A DNA stretch of 6,933 nucleotides. Origin: Lysobacterales bacterium CG_4_10_14_3_um_filter_64_11 (lineage in GTDB: Bacteria; Pseudomonadota; Gammaproteobacteria; Xanthomonadales; Xanthomonadaceae). The DNA lies in the NCBI GenBank assembly GCA_002782905.1, contig PFJA01000262.1, positions 1 through 6,933 on the forward strand. Reading direction: 5' to 3'. A program made the position numbers and the translations under genes. The first letter of the stretch is position 1. The number at the start of each line of letters is the position of its first letter. Of this stretch, positions 5,993 to 6,933 are shown piece by piece. Under the pieces are notes generated by a model. It did no database searches, was not told the origin of the DNA, and saw only the letters and a program-made list of their open reading frames with translations.

Positions 5993-6933
5993 TCAGTGCG
6001 GCAGGCTCAGGCGAACTGTGAAGCGATCCGTGACCGGCTCGATCTGCAACTGCGCGCGCCCGGCGAAGCCCAGTTGCAGGCGTTCGCGCAAGTTGGCCAG
6101 CCCGGTGCCGGTGCTGGGCATGGCGCTGTGCTCACCAATCGAGTTGCTGACTTCCAGCACCCATCCGGCCATCAGCGGTCGCGCGCTGACCCGCAACCAG
6201 CCGGGCGCGCGATTGGGCGCGATGCCATGCTTGATCGCGTTCTCGACCAGGCACAACAGGCTCAGTGCGGGAATCGGACGCGACAGGCAGACCGGGTCGA
6301 TCTCCACATGGATACGCAGCCGCGTTTCCAGCCGTGCCGCCTCGATATCGAGATAGCACTGCGCCAGATGCCATTCTTCTTCCAGCGTCTGCTCGGTGCG
6401 CAGTTCGTGTTGCAGATGCACGCGGAACAATTCCGAAAGCTGGGTAACCAGTTGCGCGGCGCGGTGCGGATCCTCGAAGATCAGACCGCGAATGCTGTTG
6501 AACGTGTTGAACAGAAAATGCGGGCTGAGTTGGTGGGTGAGCTGGCGCAGACGCGCTTCGCGCAACTGTGTTTGCAGGCGACGGCGCCCCTGCAACGCCT
6601 TGAAGCCGAGATAAAACGCGGCCCAGATCGCGTACGCGGAAACCAGGTTGATCGCGGCCACGAGATAGAACAGCCGGCCCTGCAGGGCCACGCCAAAGCT
6701 GTTGTCGCCGGCCTGAAAGCGGATCGCGGAGATGCTGGATTCTTGGGTCACCTTGAGCGCGTCGATCAACACGCCAAACGCCACCGAGATCACCGCCAGC
6801 ACCGCCAGCCAGGCAAGCAGACCCAACCAACCACGCCAGCCCGGGGTTTGCTGCACATAGGCGATGCGCAACAGCGGGCGGATACCGGCGTGGGTTGCGG
6901 CAAAGAACACGAGCGAATCCAGCGCCGCACGCA
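5993..6933 (-). CDS. Sensor histidine kinase of the LytS/AlgZ type (partial, 5' end outside window)
   Basis: The frame stays open to the right edge, and the residues before GTG 6910 (RAALDSL) continue a membrane-like stretch, so the true start is probably beyond the window. The visible part has at least two membrane helices (about 28-50 and 79-104, numbered from GTG 6910), a short linker, then a His_kinase domain: LRQLTHQLSPHFLFNTFNSI with phosphoacceptor His131, the N box ENAIKHGI (Asn224), and a GTGLANLRERL glycine box (268-278). The classical DxGxG of HATPase domains is not clear (VSNSIGEHS stands there), as is common in the AlgZ/FimS group as I recall it. The protein autophosphorylates on His and passes phosphate to its regulator; the sensing part is membrane-embedded and no periplasmic domain is visible in this part. 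It ends 2 bp before the regulator gene, so the pair forms one transcript whose promoter lies outside the window. Confidence 0.92.
   Translation of the reverse strand, partial: RAALDSLVFFAATHAGIRPLLRIAYVQQTPGWRGWLGLLAWLAVLAVISVAFGVLIDALKVTQESSISAIRFQAGDNSFGVALQGRLFYLVAAINLVSAYAIWAAFYLGFKALQGRRRLQTQLREARLRQLTHQLSPHFLFNTFNSIRGLIFEDPHRAAQLVTQLSELFRVHLQHELRTEQTLEEEWHLAQCYLDIEAARLETRLRIHVEIDPVCLSRPIPALSLLCLVENAIKHGIAPNRAPGWLRVSARPLMAGWVLEVSNSIGEHSAMPSTGTGLANLRERLQLGFAGRAQLQIEPVTDRFTVRLSLPH

Noticed and set aside
5151..6356. Plus-strand open frame of 401 codons opposite the response regulator and kinase
   Set aside because: It spans two unrelated genes and part of the intergenic gap; the minus strand shows complete receiver, LytTR and kinase motifs.

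Overview
The window is GC-rich (roughly two thirds G+C by eye) and bacterial. The genes point to a gammaproteobacterium of the Xanthomonadales/Lysobacterales type. The main reason is the first, truncated gene: its basic, proline/alanine-rich tail and closing amphipathic helix resemble the C-terminal extension I remember for Xanthomonas-type RhlB RNA helicases. That placement is an inference; no 16S rRNA or other strict marker is present.

Layout. Positions 1-362 (+) hold the 3' end of the probable rhlB. A 206 bp gap (363-568) follows, with a hairpin touching the rhlB stop codon and a weak promoter candidate lying between inverted-repeat arms. Next is a compact type II secretion (T2SS) gene set on the + strand: gspC (569-1435), gspD (1450-3546) and gspE (3539-5020). 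The gaps are 14 bp and then an 8 bp overlap, so this is almost certainly one transcript. A 244 bp gap (5021-5264) between convergent genes is full of inverted repeats. On the - strand lies a two-component system, with its kinase gene first in transcription: a LytS/AlgZ-type sensor histidine kinase (5993 to beyond 6933, 5' end outside the window), followed after 2 bp by a LytTR-family response regulator (5265-5990).

How the genes work together. GspD is the outer-membrane secretin channel. GspC is the inner-membrane protein whose HR domain contacts the secretin across the periplasm. GspE is the cytoplasmic ATPase that drives pseudopilus assembly. The rest of the machine (GspF to GspM, prepilin peptidase) is not here: gspE is followed by a convergent two-component system instead of gspF, so the remaining genes must be elsewhere or upstream if the system works. 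The kinase/regulator pair is a self-contained AlgZ/AlgR-like module; nothing in the sequence links it directly to secretion.

I found no convincing undescribed system. The points most worth a second look are the split T2SS locus, the absence of the usual tetracysteine zinc motif in GspE, and the nested palindromes between the convergent operons. No tRNA, rRNA, CRISPR array or insertion sequence was seen.
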